This document shows positions 34,728 through 44,742 of a stretch of 64,000 nt of DNA, in pieces. Within the stretch, counting starts at the first letter, position 1. The number at the start of each line of letters is the position of its first letter. This stretch comes from Ruminococcus sp. Lineage in GTDB: Bacteria; Bacillota; Clostridia; Oscillospirales; Ruminococcaceae. A program made the translations under genes and the position numbers. The stretch spans positions 60,550 to 124,549 of the forward strand of contig JAFXDK010000042.1 in assembly GCA_017521805.1 (NCBI GenBank), given 5' to 3'. The notes beneath the pieces are model-generated. The model was not told the DNA's origin. It did not search any database and saw nothing but the letters and a program-made list of their open reading frames with translations.

Positions 34728-36008
34728 ATGCAGTCAAACAAATCCGGCAGCAAATCGGAAAGCAGCTTTATCGTAAAATCACTGAGAAATCTGGTGCTTG
34801 TACTCCTTTTTATTGTGTTTATAAGCATTATGTATAACTTTCAGAATAAGGGTGTTACTACAGAAACGGCTCTGCTCTCCGACGCTATCTTTTCCGAGGA
34901 GATTCAGGGTGTGTTTATCCGCGAGGAAACTCCTGTAACCTACAGCGGAAAAGGCGTTCTCAGCTATAAGGTTGATGACGGTGGCAAGGTCGGAAAAAAT
35001 GAGGTCATTGCCGATGTTTACCCCAACGATGAACAGATAACCCGTAACCGTGAAATAGCAAAGCTTGAACGTGAGCTTGCAATTCTTGAAAAGATACAGA
35101 ATCCCGGTACGCTTGAATCTGCTCAGCCGTCAGGACTTTCTGTGAATATCAGCGAAAGCTACCGCAGTCTGCTCTACAGCAGAGATATGAAAGATTATGA
35201 TACTCTCCGCGATGAAATGGAAAATCTCGTTGTGGGAATGAGTACATACCAGATAATTACACAGCAAGTTACAGGATTTAATCAGGAAATAATTGATATC
35301 AATGCAAAGCTTGCAGAGCTGAAAGCTGCATCCGCAGTTCCCGTTGAATCCATTAAGTCAAAGGATTCCGCATATTTTGTAAGCTACTGCGACGGTTATG
35401 AATCAGAACTTACTCCCGATAATCTGGACAAGCTGACAATTGGTCAGCTCAGCAGCATCACCGACAGAAAAAGCGATGAACCCTCAATTGTGGGAAAAAT
35501 GGTTGACGGTTATGAATGGTATCTTGCAGGTGTGATAAACAACAGCAGAAAGCTCTATTCAATCGGTGATTATATCTATATCAGCTTCGATTATTCCGAC
35601 GAAAAATATGACGCGGAAATCGTTGATATACGGGACGAGGGCAATCCCGAAAAAAGCATTATTATCTTGAAATGCATCCATTTCAATGCGAACTTTGTTG
35701 AACACCGTGCGCAGAGATGCAAGCTCATAAAAGGCGAATATAGCGGTCTTAAGGTTCCCCGAGAGGCTATACGCTTTGATGATGTGGAAAAAAGGACTAC
35801 AAATGCCGAGGGCGAAACCGACGGTATGACTATTGTCAATACAAAGGGTGTATACATCATGAAAGGCGAGCAGGTGATGTTTAAGAAAATCGACGTTATC
35901 TACGAGGGTACGGATTATGTGCTTTCAAGGGTTCACGAGGAAGATTCCTCTTATCTTGCTCTCTATGACGATATCTTAATGGAAACCGAGGGAGAATTCA
36001 ATGGATAA
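34728..36008 (+). CDS. HlyD-like membrane-anchored adaptor protein
   Basis: 426 residues. A single membrane segment lies at about 20-38 (NLVLVLLFIVFISIMYNF). The extracellular part starts with a barrel-sandwich half (GVFIREETPVTYSGKGVLSY, then VDDGGKVGKNEVIADVY), then a coiled coil (about 105-215), then more beta structure. This is the HlyD/membrane-fusion layout, but no transporter is adjacent. The gene overlaps the following ylmE-type gene by 8 bases and starts the division cluster. Similar genes are found there in related Clostridia, from memory. Function unknown; a cell-envelope role is likely. Confidence 0.75.
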   Translation: MQSNKSGSKSESSFIVKSLRNLVLVLLFIVFISIMYNFQNKGVTTETALLSDAIFSEEIQGVFIREETPVTYSGKGVLSYKVDDGGKVGKNEVIADVYPNDEQITRNREIAKLERELAILEKIQNPGTLESAQPSGLSVNISESYRSLLYSRDMKDYDTLRDEMENLVVGMSTYQIITQQVTGFNQEIIDINAKLAELKAASAVPVESIKSKDSAYFVSYCDGYESELTPDNLDKLTIGQLSSITDRKSDEPSIVGKMVDGYEWYLAGVINNSRKLYSIGDYIYISFDYSDEKYDAEIVDIRDEGNPEKSIIILKCIHFNANFVEHRAQRCKLIKGEYSGLKVPREAIRFDDVEKRTTNAEGETDGMTIVNTKGVYIMKGEQVMFKKIDVIYEGTDYVLSRVHEEDSSYLALYDDILMETEGEFNG

Positions 36009-36702
36009 TTACAGCTTCGAGACCGTTAAAGAGAATATCAGGATAATTAATGAGAATATCCGTGAGGTGCAGGAAAGATATGGCTGCAATCAGACCACGG
36101 AGCTTATGGCTGTTACAAAAACAGTTCCCCCCGAGGTCGTAAACTGGGTGTTTGGCGAGGGTGTGAAGCTTTTAGGCGAGAACAGAGTTCAGGAGTTTCT
36201 CTCGAAAAAAGATTGCTATGATATGAGCACTTCACCGAGGATTCATTTTATCGGTCATTTGCAGACGAATAAAGTTAAATACATTATTGATGATGTCGAT
36301 ATGATACAATCTGTGGACAGCTTAAAGCTGGCACAGGAAATAAACCGCCTTGCACTTGCCCATAATAAAATTATGGACGTACTCTGCGAGGTCAATATCG
36401 GAGGAGAGGAAAGCAAAAGCGGAATTTCCCCCGATGAAACTGAAAATCTCCTTGAAAAGCTCAGCGACATGGAGGGAATAAGGGTAAAGGGTCTTATGAC
36501 TATACCTCCGCCTGTGGAAAGCGATATCTACTTCGGCAGAATGGCAGAGCTTTTCAGCAGAATAAAGGATAAAGCCATTGAGGGTATTTCAATGGATACT
36601 CTTTCAATGGGCATGACCCATGATTATGCTACCGCTGTGAAGTATGGTTCAACCATAGTCAGAGTGGGAACTGGCATTTTCGGAAAAAGAGATTACAGAT
36701 AA
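36001..36702 (+). CDS. ylmE: YggS-family PLP homeostasis protein (YlmE)
   Basis: 233 residues; binds pyridoxal phosphate without a known catalytic activity. ELMAVTKTVPPEVV contains the PLP Lys, and GENRVQEFLSK, FIGHLQTNKVKYI and LSMGMTHDYATAVKYGSTIV are family signatures. Position before sepF matches the ylm cluster. Confidence 0.94.
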   Translation: MDNYSFETVKENIRIINENIREVQERYGCNQTTELMAVTKTVPPEVVNWVFGEGVKLLGENRVQEFLSKKDCYDMSTSPRIHFIGHLQTNKVKYIIDDVDMIQSVDSLKLAQEINRLALAHNKIMDVLCEVNIGGEESKSGISPDETENLLEKLSDMEGIRVKGLMTIPPPVESDIYFGRMAELFSRIKDKAIEGISMDTLSMGMTHDYATAVKYGSTIVRVGTGIFGKRDYR

Positions 36703-36793
36703 CAACGTTTATACGTAAAATAGGTGATTAAGGGATTTTCCGCATTATTCCCCGAAAGCTGAACTAAGGTAAATGCGGAGAATGGAGTATACT

Positions 36794-37327
36794 ATGAAAT
36801 TATTTGATTTTGCTAAGGATTTCTTTTTTTCATCCGATGAGGAAGAAGAACTGAACGAAAGCGCAGCTTATGAGGACGAGCCTCGTCAGGAAAGACCTTC
36901 AAGAAGCTCCTCAACTGCTTCATCTTCTTACTCAGCATCTTCATCAGCCTCTTCTTCAACTTCCTCCTACAGCACAACAGCTCAGGAGCGTGAGGAAGCT
37001 ATGGCTGAAATTAACAGAAGAAACAAGGTTGTGAACATTCAGGCAACTGCACAGCTTCAGGTTGTTCTCGTAAAACCCTCCGCTTTCACAGATGCAAAGC
37101 AGATTGCGGACCACCTTATTTCAAAGAAAACAGTCGTTCTTAACCTCGAAACAGCTTCTCCCGATAACAAGAGAAGAATCATCGACTTTCTCGGCGGCGT
37201 TGCTTATGCAAATGGCGGAAGCCTCAAGCCCGTTGCTAACCTCACATATATTATTACCCCCTACAATGTAGGCTTCATCGGTGAGGACTTAGTTGGGGAG
37301 CTTGAAAACAACGGCGTATTCATCTGA
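36794..37327 (+). CDS. sepF: Cell division protein SepF
   Basis: 177 residues; membrane-bound anchor of FtsZ filaments. The N terminus MKLFDFAKDFFF is the amphipathic membrane helix. A Ser-rich, low-complexity linker (about 40-70) leads to the SepF core (VVLVKPSAFTDAKQIADHLI, then RRIIDFLGGVAYANGGSLKP). The ATG at 36794 follows GGAG by six bases; ATGs further upstream would spoil the helix. Confidence 0.95.
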   Translation: MKLFDFAKDFFFSSDEEEELNESAAYEDEPRQERPSRSSSTASSSYSASSSASSSTSSYSTTAQEREEAMAEINRRNKVVNIQATAQLQVVLVKPSAFTDAKQIADHLISKKTVVLNLETASPDNKRRIIDFLGGVAYANGGSLKPVANLTYIITPYNVGFIGEDLVGELENNGVFI

Positions 37328-38091
37328 TGAATAATTCGTCCGATTCGCTTTTAGCTCCGAAAATAGCCGATATGATACGGCGGTGTGAAAGGGATGGATG
37401 CAGTATATTCTCCCGCTTTCTCGATGAAAGAGAATGCGCGGAGGCTGAAATCTATTGCAAAAAAAACGCAGGAGAGCTGAAATACGGCTTCTTCGGCGGA
37501 TTCTCCGACGCTCAGCGGCGTATCCTTGCACTGTATCACGATTATTCCGCTGACTATATCAGCGAGGAGCTTCCCATACTCTGCCTTACTTTTACTTTTC
37601 GCAGTGAGGACAGCCTTTCACATCGTGATTTTCTCGGCTCATTTATGGCGCTGAGACTAAAGCGTGATACTATCGGCGATATTGTTATAAAAGACGGTAT
37701 GGCTCAGGCGGCAGTGACAGAAACTGCGGCAAGGGATATTACCGCAAGTATTTCAAAAATAGGCAGGGTAGGCGTTAAAATTACCGACAGCCGCCCTTTT
37801 GAACTGACTGTTGAAGAAACAAGAAAGTTCAAAGAGCAGGGCTGTACAGTTGCCTCTCTCCGCCTTGATTGTGTAGTTGCTGCAGCGGCAAATATAAGCC
37901 GTGATAAAGCAGCGTCGCTTATCCGCTCCGAAAAGGCAGAAGTAAATCACTTTCCTGCCCTGTCCGTCTCCCGTGAGCTTAAAGAGGGGGATATACTTTC
38001 AATCCGCGGATATGGCAGATTTGTTCTTTCGGGTATAAACGGCACTACCAAAAAAGGCCGTATACACATAATTCTGAAAAAATATATTTAG
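37327..38091 (+). CDS. ylmH: S4-domain RNA-binding protein YlmH
   Basis: 254 residues. The C-terminal S4 domain is seen in LDCVVAAAANISRDKAASLI, then GDILSIRGYGRFVL. The N-terminal two-thirds match YlmH (FLDERECAEAE, FGGFSDAQRRI). YlmH has been linked to rescue of stalled ribosomes. Its ATG overlaps the sepF stop by one base (TGATG). Confidence 0.93.
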   Translation: MNNSSDSLLAPKIADMIRRCERDGCSIFSRFLDERECAEAEIYCKKNAGELKYGFFGGFSDAQRRILALYHDYSADYISEELPILCLTFTFRSEDSLSHRDFLGSFMALRLKRDTIGDIVIKDGMAQAAVTETAARDITASISKIGRVGVKITDSRPFELTVEETRKFKEQGCTVASLRLDCVVAAAANISRDKAASLIRSEKAEVNHFPALSVSRELKEGDILSIRGYGRFVLSGINGTTKKGRIHIILKKYI

Positions 38092-38103
38092 AGGTGAATA
38101 GCT

Positions 38104-38652
38104 ATGATTACTTCAAAAGATGTAAGAAATAAACGATTCGAAAAAGCTGCTTTCGGCTATAAGCTGGAGGAAATTGACGAGTTTCTCGCACAGCTCGAGG
38201 CTGAACTTGACGAAATGGAGCGTGAGCGTCAGGAAGCTAACAACAAGATTCAGATTCTTGCTGACAAGGTAAGAGAGTACATGAAGGACGAGGACGCTCT
38301 CAAGGACGCTCTCCTCGGCGCTCAGAAGCAGGGACATCTTGTTATCAACGAGGCTAACGCAAAGGCTGAGGAAATTCTCGCCGCTGCACAGGCTAAGGCT
38401 GCAGAGCTTGAAGATGAAGCTGTACGTCAGCACGCTGAGGCTATGGAAAGAAACAGAATTGAAATCGCTAAGGAAAAGGACAGCCTTACAGAAGCACGTC
38501 GTCAGGTTGCTGAGTTCAAAAAGAGCCTTTTCGATATGTACAAAACTCACCTCGAAATGATTTCCACAATGCCCGACGCATTTGATGAGGAATTTGAAAC
38601 AGAGACAGCTGAGGAAATCGCTGCCGCTGTTGCTGCTGAAAACGAAGTATGA
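38104..38652 (+). CDS. divIVA: DivIVA-family cell-pole/division protein
   Basis: 182 residues, nearly all coiled coil after the N-terminal membrane-curvature domain (ITSKDVRNKRFEKAAFGYKL, EEIDEFLAQLEAEL). Placed between ylmH and ileS as in other Firmicutes. Acidic C terminus. Confidence 0.94.
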   Translation: MITSKDVRNKRFEKAAFGYKLEEIDEFLAQLEAELDEMERERQEANNKIQILADKVREYMKDEDALKDALLGAQKQGHLVINEANAKAEEILAAAQAKAAELEDEAVRQHAEAMERNRIEIAKEKDSLTEARRQVAEFKKSLFDMYKTHLEMISTMPDAFDEEFETETAEEIAAAVAAENEV

Positions 38653-38690
38653 AAGGAGAATCATCGCATTTGTGATGATCGGTGATACCA

Positions 38691-41459
38691 ATGGCACAGG
38701 ATTATAACGCAACCCTTAATTTACCGAAAACAGATTTCCCCATGCGCGGAAATCTGCCCAAAAGAGAGCCTGAAACCCTTGAAAAATGGGAGAACGAAAG
38801 ACTCTACTACAAGATAATAGAAAAAAATGAGGGAAAGCCTGATTTTATTCTTCACGACGGCCCTCCCTACGCTAACGGTGATATTCACCTCGGTCACGCT
38901 CTCAATAAGTCCCTTAAAGATTTTATTGTAAAGTACAAGAATATGAGCGGATTCCGTGCACCTTACGTTCCCGGCTGGGATACTCATGGTCTGCCTATCG
39001 AGTTAAAGGCTATGAAGGAAATCGGCGTTGAAAACGGCGCAATTCCTCCTGTTGAGCTGAGAAAGCACTGCCACGACTATGCTATGACTCAGGTTGCAAA
39101 GCAGATGAATGGCTTCAAGAGAATGGGTGCACTGGGAGACTATGACTATCCCTACCTCACTCTCCGCCCTGAATATGAGGCAAGACAGGTTGAGGTATTC
39201 GGCGAAATGGCAAAGAAGGGCTATATGTACAAGGGTCTGAAGCCTGTTTACTGGTGTCCCGATTGTAATACAGCTCTTGCTGAGGCTGAGATTGAGTATT
39301 CAAATGACCCTTGCTACTCTATCTACGTAAAGTTCAATGTTACAGATGATAAGGGCATTTTCACAAATCTCGGACTTGACCTTTCTAAGATTTATTTCGT
39401 TATCTGGACAACAACTACATGGACAATTCCCGGAAACCTGGCTATCTGCCTTGGTCCCGAATATAACTATACCCTCGTAAATGCCAACGGCGAATACTAC
39501 GTTATGGCTGAGGAGCTTGTAAAGACTACTATGGAAACTGCCGGTATCACAGAGTATACCACAGAGCACATCTTTACAGGTGCAGAATTAGAGGGAATGA
39601 AAACAAAGCATCCTCTTTATGACCGTTCCTCTCCTATTATCGTAGGTGACCACGTTACACTTGAAAGCGGTACAGGCTGTGTTCATACAGCTCCCGGCTA
39701 CGGTGTTGAGGACTTTGAGGTGTGCAAGAAGTACGATGATATCGGCATTATCGTTTGCGTTGACGCAAAGGGTAAGCAGACTGCCGAAGCAGGCGAGTTT
39801 GAGGGTATGGATACAGATACCGCAAACAAGGCTATTGCCGCTAAGCTTGTTGAGCTTAACGCTATGCTTGCTACACAGAAAATCGTTCACCAGTATCCTC
39901 ACTGCTGGAGATGCCACAATCCGATTATCTACCGTGCAACTGAACAGTGGTTCTGCTCTGTAAGCGGCTTCAAGGACGAGGCTATCAAGGCTATTGAGGA
40001 AGTACAGTGGATTCCCGAATGGGGCGAGGAGCGTATCAAGGGAATGGTACGCGACAGAAGTGACTGGTGTATCAGCCGTCAGAGAACATGGGGTGTGCCT
40101 ATCCCTGTTATCTACTGTAAGGACTGCGGAAAGCCTATCTTCACAGACGAGACAATCAAGGCAATTGCTGATTTGTTCCGTGCAGAAGGCTCTGACGCAT
40201 GGTGGATTAAGGACGCAAGCGAGTTCATTCCTGCTTCCGTTAAGTGTGAATGCGGCTGCGGCGAATTCACTAAGGAATACGATATCATGGACGTATGGTT
40301 CGACAGCGGCGTATCACATACTGCTGTTATGGACGATTTTGACAGCCTTACATGGCCTGCTGACCTCTATCTTGAGGGTGCTGACCAGTACAGAGGCTGG
40401 TTCCAGTCCGCACTTCTTACATCTGTTGTATACAAGGGTACTGCTCCATACAAGGCTGTTTGTACTCATGGTTGGGTAGTTGACGGCGAGGGCAAGGTTA
40501 TGCACAAATCCCTCGGAAATGGTATTGACCCCTCAGAAGTTATCGACCAGTACGGCGCTGATATTCTTCGTCTCTGGGTTGCTTCCTCCGATTACCACAG
40601 TGATATCAGAATGTCCAAGACAATTCTCGGACAGCTTTCCGACGCTTACAAGAAAATCAGAAATACCGCAAGATATATACTCGGAAACCTCGGAAACGGC
40701 GAGGGCTTCAAGCCTGATACCGACTGCGTTTCCTACGATAAGCTTACAGAGCTTGATAAGTGGGCGATGATGAAGCTTGACGCTCTCATTGATACAGTCA
40801 AGGACGGCTATGAAAAGTACGATTTCCATATTGCATTCCACGCAATCCATAACTTCTGCGTTGTTGATATGTCCAACTTCTACCTTGACATCATCAAGGA
40901 CAGGCTTTACTGCGAAAAGGAAAATTCCGAAATCCGCCGTGCCGCACAGACTGTAATGTACAGAATTCTCAGCGCACTTACAAGACTTATGGCTCCTATT
41001 ATCTCCTACACAGCCGAGGAAATCTGGCAGTTCATGCCCCATGGCTCCGAGGACGATACACAGAGCGTATTCCTCAACCAGATGCCCGAAAAATCAGGTA
41101 TCGAGTACAGCGATGAATTTGTTGAAAAGTGGAACTTTATCTACAGCACACGTGAGGCTGCAAACAAGGCTCTCGAAGAAGCACGTAACGCAAAGACAAT
41201 CGGTAAATCACTTGAAGCTAAGGTGATTATTAAGGCTGATGCTGACTATGACCGCTATGCAGAGCTTGCACAGCAGCTTACAGAGGTACTTATCGTATCA
41301 GATGTTGCTGTTGAAAAGGCTGAGGGCGAAACTGTATTCGCTATCGAGACAGCCGAGGGCGGCAAGTGTGAGAGATGCTGGTGCTACTCCACAACAGTAG
41401 GCACAGACTGCAATCACCCCACACTCTGCAAGAGATGTGCTGTTGCAATTGAAATATAA
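38691..41459 (+). CDS. ileS: Isoleucyl-tRNA synthetase
   Basis: 922 residues from the ATG at 38691, class Ia. [20 protein letters not shown] is the HIGH region. The KMSKS loop is replaced by VMHKSLGN. The C-terminal zinc site is [12 protein letters not shown]. The 38-bp gap after divIVA holds no T-box; it has AAAGGAG at 38652-38658, a hairpin ATCATC/GATGAT (38660-38679) and GGTGA just before the ATG. GGTGA may be the working ribosome site, or the hairpin may bring AAAGGAG close. A GTG nine bases upstream is less likely. Confidence 0.96.
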   Translation: MAQDYNATLNLPKTDFPMRGNLPKREPETLEKWENERLYYKIIEKNEGKPDFILHDGPPYANGDIHLGHALNKSLKDFIVKYKNMSGFRAPYVPGWDTHGLPIELKAMKEIGVENGAIPPVELRKHCHDYAMTQVAKQMNGFKRMGALGDYDYPYLTLRPEYEARQVEVFGEMAKKGYMYKGLKPVYWCPDCNTALAEAEIEYSNDPCYSIYVKFNVTDDKGIFTNLGLDLSKIYFVIWTTTTWTIPGNLAICLGPEYNYTLVNANGEYYVMAEELVKTTMETAGITEYTTEHIFTGAELEGMKTKHPLYDRSSPIIVGDHVTLESGTGCVHTAPGYGVEDFEVCKKYDDIGIIVCVDAKGKQTAEAGEFEGMDTDTANKAIAAKLVELNAMLATQKIVHQYPHCWRCHNPIIYRATEQWFCSVSGFKDEAIKAIEEVQWIPEWGEERIKGMVRDRSDWCISRQRTWGVPIPVIYCKDCGKPIFTDETIKAIADLFRAEGSDAWWIKDASEFIPASVKCECGCGEFTKEYDIMDVWFDSGVSHTAVMDDFDSLTWPADLYLEGADQYRGWFQSALLTSVVYKGTAPYKAVCTHGWVVDGEGKVMHKSLGNGIDPSEVIDQYGADILRLWVASSDYHSDIRMSKTILGQLSDAYKKIRNTARYILGNLGNGEGFKPDTDCVSYDKLTELDKWAMMKLDALIDTVKDGYEKYDFHIAFHAIHNFCVVDMSNFYLDIIKDRLYCEKENSEIRRAAQTVMYRILSALTRLMAPIISYTAEEIWQFMPHGSEDDTQSVFLNQMPEKSGIEYSDEFVEKWNFIYSTREAANKALEEARNAKTIGKSLEAKVIIKADADYDRYAELAQQLTEVLIVSDVAVEKAEGETVFAIETAEGGKCERCWCYSTTVGTDCNHPTLCKRCAVAIEI

Positions 41460-41470
41460 TTAGCACTATA

Positions 41471-41498
41471 TTGCCTGCTGTATCAATGCAGCAGGCAA
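41471..41498 (+). terminator. Hairpin after ileS
   Basis: TTGCCTGCTG/CAGCAGGCAA, a perfect 10-bp stem without a T tract. It may stop some transcripts or protect the ileS message; lspA follows 30 bp later. Confidence 0.5.
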
Positions 41499-41530
41499 TA
41501 ATTATGATACTCCCCGAAAGGAGAAGCTAA

Positions 41531-42046
41531 ATGATTATTCTGCTTATTGCGGCAATTATTGTTCTTATCGGAGCTGACCAGCTTGTTAAATACTGGGCAG
41601 TGGAAAAGCTTGAACCCGTGGGCAATATGGATTTTATCCGTATCGGAGATTTTGAAATTCTTGACCTTACCTATGTTGAAAATACAGGCGCTATATTCGG
41701 CAGTATGGCAGGACAGCGGTGGTTTCTTGTTGGTCTGACTTCACTGCTTATAATTGCGGCGGCGGTATTTATGTTCTATATTGCGAATAAATCGAAGTTT
41801 ATTGCATGGGTATGCGCTCTTTTCGTGGCAGGTGGAATCGGCAATCTTATTGACCGTCTCCGCTATGGCTATGTTGTTGATATGTTTGATATCCAGCTTT
41901 TTGACTTTGCTGTGTTCAATGTTGCTGATATATGTATAACGGTTGCAGAGGGATTTATGATTGTTTATCTGCTTCTTGAAATCAAAAGGGATATGGCAAA
42001 GAAAAAGGCAGAAAAAGCCGCTGTGGAGGTAAAGGAAAATGAGTGA
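41531..42046 (+). CDS. lspA: Lipoprotein signal peptidase
   Basis: 171 residues with four membrane segments. The two catalytic Asp lie in GIGNLIDRLRYGYVVDMF and VFNVADICI; ENTGAIFG is the conserved first motif. It cleaves prolipoproteins such as the oligopeptide-binding protein at 47956. The end overlaps the next gene by 8 bases. Confidence 0.96.
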   Translation: MIILLIAAIIVLIGADQLVKYWAVEKLEPVGNMDFIRIGDFEILDLTYVENTGAIFGSMAGQRWFLVGLTSLLIIAAAVFMFYIANKSKFIAWVCALFVAGGIGNLIDRLRYGYVVDMFDIQLFDFAVFNVADICITVAEGFMIVYLLLEIKRDMAKKKAEKAAVEVKENE

Positions 42047-42953
42047 AATTCTCACTCTCATATGTACCGCCGAGGACAGCGGAAAGCGTATTGACAAGTA
42101 TATTTCGGACAATATTGCGGAGCTTACACGTTCCGCAGTGCAGGGAATAATCTCCAAAAACGGCATAACCGCCGACGGAAAAGCAGTCAGCAAGAATTAT
42201 AAAATCAAGGGGACGGAAACCATAGAAGTGGAAATTCCCGAAGCTGAGCCAATGGACGCTGTTCCTGAAGATATCCCCATAGAAATAGTTTATGAGGACG
42301 ATGACCTGCTTGTTGTGAATAAACCGAAGGGCATGGTTGTACACCCTGCTCACGGAAATTATCACGGAACTCTTGTAAATGCTCTGCTGTATCACTGCGG
42401 AGAAAGCCTTTCTGGGATAAACGGAGTAATCCGCCCCGGAATAGTACATCGAATTGATAAGAATACAAGCGGTCTGCTTATTGTGGCGAAAAATGATAAA
42501 TCTCATCTTCACCTTGCGGAGCAGATTAAGGCTCACAGCTTTACCCGCGAATACGAGGCAATTGTCAGCGGCTCTCTCAAACAGGAATCCGGAACTGTTG
42601 ACGCTCCAATCGGACGGCACAAGACCGACCGAAAGAAAATGTGTGTCACTGCGGAAAATTCCCGAAATGCCGTCACTCACTATTCTCTTATAAAGCAGTA
42701 CGGAGGATATGCTCATATAAAATGTCGTCTTGAAACGGGACGTACCCACCAGATACGCGTGCATATGGCATATATCGGCAATGCTGTTCTTGGTGACGAC
42801 ATTTACGGCAAGGCATACAAGGGCATTGAGGGGCAATGTCTCCACGCGCGTAAAATAGGCTTTGTTCATCCCTCAACAGAGGAATATATGGAGTTCACAA
42901 GCGAACTCCCCGACTATTTCAAGAGCATTATAAATAAGCTTGAAAAACAATAG
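42039..42953 (+). CDS. RluD-type pseudouridine synthase
   Basis: 304 residues. The N-terminal S4 domain (GKRIDKYISDNIAELTRSAV) is followed by the catalytic domain with HRIDKNTSGLLIVAK, in which Asp is the catalytic residue, and LETGRTHQIRVHMAYIG. It modifies 23S rRNA, most likely at RluD-type positions. Overlap with lspA suggests coupling. Confidence 0.94.
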   Translation: MSEILTLICTAEDSGKRIDKYISDNIAELTRSAVQGIISKNGITADGKAVSKNYKIKGTETIEVEIPEAEPMDAVPEDIPIEIVYEDDDLLVVNKPKGMVVHPAHGNYHGTLVNALLYHCGESLSGINGVIRPGIVHRIDKNTSGLLIVAKNDKSHLHLAEQIKAHSFTREYEAIVSGSLKQESGTVDAPIGRHKTDRKKMCVTAENSRNAVTHYSLIKQYGGYAHIKCRLETGRTHQIRVHMAYIGNAVLGDDIYGKAYKGIEGQCLHARKIGFVHPSTEEYMEFTSELPDYFKSIINKLEKQ

Positions 42954-42964
42954 GAGGTTTTGTT

Positions 42965-43822
42965 TTGGATATCAGAAATGTAATAATTCTCAGTGATATG
43001 GACGGAACTCTCCTGAATTCAAAAAAACAGATAAGCGACATTGACAGGGCGGCAATTGAAAAATTCACCACTATGGGCGGAAAATTCACTGTTGCTACAG
43101 GGCGCACGCTCCAGTCATTTGAGCAGTATCGCAGTATGATTGACTTGCCTATGCCTGTTGTGATGTACAACGGCGGCGGTATATACGACTATGCCAACGA
43201 AAAAATGCTGTATAGTCGTTTTCTCCCATGCAATGCAAGGGAGATAGCCGCAGAACTGCTCAGGCTTATGCCTGAACTGGGCGGCGAGGTACTCACTTCT
43301 GACGGTACATATGTTTTCAGCAACACCGACTACATGCAGTATCACACGAGGATATGCGGTATAACTCCAGAATTTGCGGATATAAACGATATCCCCGACA
43401 ACGGCTGGTTCAAGGTGCTGTTTACAATTGCTCCTGAGGATATACCGAATCTGGAACTTCTTGTCCGTCATCTTGGCTATGATAAGGAAATGGATTTTGT
43501 TAAATCCTCTGATATCTTCCTTGAAATGCTCCCAAAGGGAAGCAGTAAGGGTTCTGCGCTCAATGAATACCGCAGAATTGAGGGTATGGAGGATATGACC
43601 TTTGTTGCTATCGGTGATTTCAACAATGATATTGAAATGATAAAGGCGGCAGATATTGGCGCTTGTCCTGTAAATGCAGAGGAGGAAGTAAAGCAGTCTG
43701 CTGACATTATCCTTGAACACACCAACGATGAGGGAGCTGTGGCGGAACTGATAGAGTACATAATAAATCACAGCGATATCATAGGTGGAGAGGATAATAC
43801 AGCAATATCCGCATATAACTAA
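42965..43822 (+). CDS. Cof-type HAD-superfamily phosphatase
   Basis: 285 residues. SDMDGTLLNSKKQIS is HAD motif 1, GSSKGSALNEY holds motif 3 and VAIGDFNNDIEMIKAA is motif 4, with a C2 cap in between. The start is a TTG at 42965 seven bases after AGGAGG; no ATG is available before motif 1. It probably acts on a sugar or nucleotide phosphate, but this family is too broad to say more. Confidence 0.92.
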   Translation: MDIRNVIILSDMDGTLLNSKKQISDIDRAAIEKFTTMGGKFTVATGRTLQSFEQYRSMIDLPMPVVMYNGGGIYDYANEKMLYSRFLPCNAREIAAELLRLMPELGGEVLTSDGTYVFSNTDYMQYHTRICGITPEFADINDIPDNGWFKVLFTIAPEDIPNLELLVRHLGYDKEMDFVKSSDIFLEMLPKGSSKGSALNEYRRIEGMEDMTFVAIGDFNNDIEMIKAADIGACPVNAEEEVKQSADIILEHTNDEGAVAELIEYIINHSDIIGGEDNTAISAYN

Positions 43823-43835
43823 GGCAAGTATTGAG

Positions 43836-43864
43836 TTGACATAATGGTTTTTAAGTGATAAAAT
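43836..43864 (+). promoter_or_regulatory. Promoter of the transketolase genes
   Basis: TTGACA (43836-43841) and TAAAAT (43859-43864) with a 17-bp spacer, 34 bp before the start codon. Confidence 0.8.
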
Positions 43865-43898
43865 AAATATATAAAAAAATTCTTAACGGAGGTTATTT

Positions 43899-44738
43899 AT
43901 GGACGTTACAATTAAAAAGAATTTGCAGAAAACAGCCTGCAAGGTAAGAATGGGCGTTATCGAGGGAACTTTCAACGCTAAATCGGGACATCCCGGCGGC
44001 TCTCTCTCAATCAGCGATACACTCACATATCTTTACTTCAACAAGATGAACGTGAATCCCGCTGACGCTGAAAATCCTGACAGAGACAGACTTGTTCTCT
44101 CAAAGGGACACACTGCACCTGCGCTTTATTCCGTTCTTGCACAGAAGGGTTATTTTGCAGAGGATGAACTCAAATCTCTCCGCCACATCGGCGCTCTTTT
44201 ACAGGGACATCCCTGTATTCATATCCCCGGAGTTGATATGTCCAGCGGCTCTCTCGGACAGGGTATCTCCGCTGCTGCTGGTATGGCTCTTGCTGGTAAG
44301 CTTGATAACAAGTCCTACAAAGTATACACAATCTTAGGTGACGGCGAAATTGAGGAAGGTCAGGTTTGGGAGGCTGCTATGTTTGCGGCTCACTATAAGC
44401 TTGATAATCTTGTTGCAATCGTTGACAACAACGGTCTCCAGATTGACGGACCTATTACAGAGGTATGTTCACCTGAGCCTATCACAGATAAATTTGCAGC
44501 TTTTGGCTGGCACGTAATCACAATGGATGCTCACGATTTCGACAGCATTGACGCAGCTTTTGCTGAGGCTGAAACAGTTACAGGAAAGCCTGTTGCTATT
44601 ATTCAGAAATCTACAAAGGGCAAGGGCGTATCCTTTATGGAAAATCAGGTAAGCTGGCACGGAACAGCTCCCAATAAGGAGCAGTACGATCAGGCAATGG
44701 CAGAGCTCAGCGCGCAGTTAAAGGAATTGGAGGACTAA
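43899..44738 (+). CDS. Transketolase, N-terminal (thiamine-binding) subunit
   Basis: 279 residues, equal to the N-terminal third to half of a one-chain transketolase. KSGHPGGSLSISDTL and the thiamine diphosphate motif GDGEIEEGQVWEAA ... VDNNGLQIDG are intact. The C-terminal subunit is encoded 4 bp downstream. Split transketolases are common in Clostridia and archaea. The pair interconverts pentose phosphates. Confidence 0.95.
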   Translation: MDVTIKKNLQKTACKVRMGVIEGTFNAKSGHPGGSLSISDTLTYLYFNKMNVNPADAENPDRDRLVLSKGHTAPALYSVLAQKGYFAEDELKSLRHIGALLQGHPCIHIPGVDMSSGSLGQGISAAAGMALAGKLDNKSYKVYTILGDGEIEEGQVWEAAMFAAHYKLDNLVAIVDNNGLQIDGPITEVCSPEPITDKFAAFGWHVITMDAHDFDSIDAAFAEAETVTGKPVAIIQKSTKGKGVSFMENQVSWHGTAPNKEQYDQAMAELSAQLKELED

Positions 44739-44742
44739 GACT

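Noticed and set aside
38652-38691. Possible T-box riboswitch before ileS
   Set aside because: Only 38 bases are available and the TGGNACCGCG motif is absent.
38113-38712. Long minus-strand ORF opposite divIVA, and similar ORFs opposite lspA, rluD and transketolase
   Set aside because: Shadows of real genes: no ribosome sites, and the opposite frame encodes clear conserved proteins.
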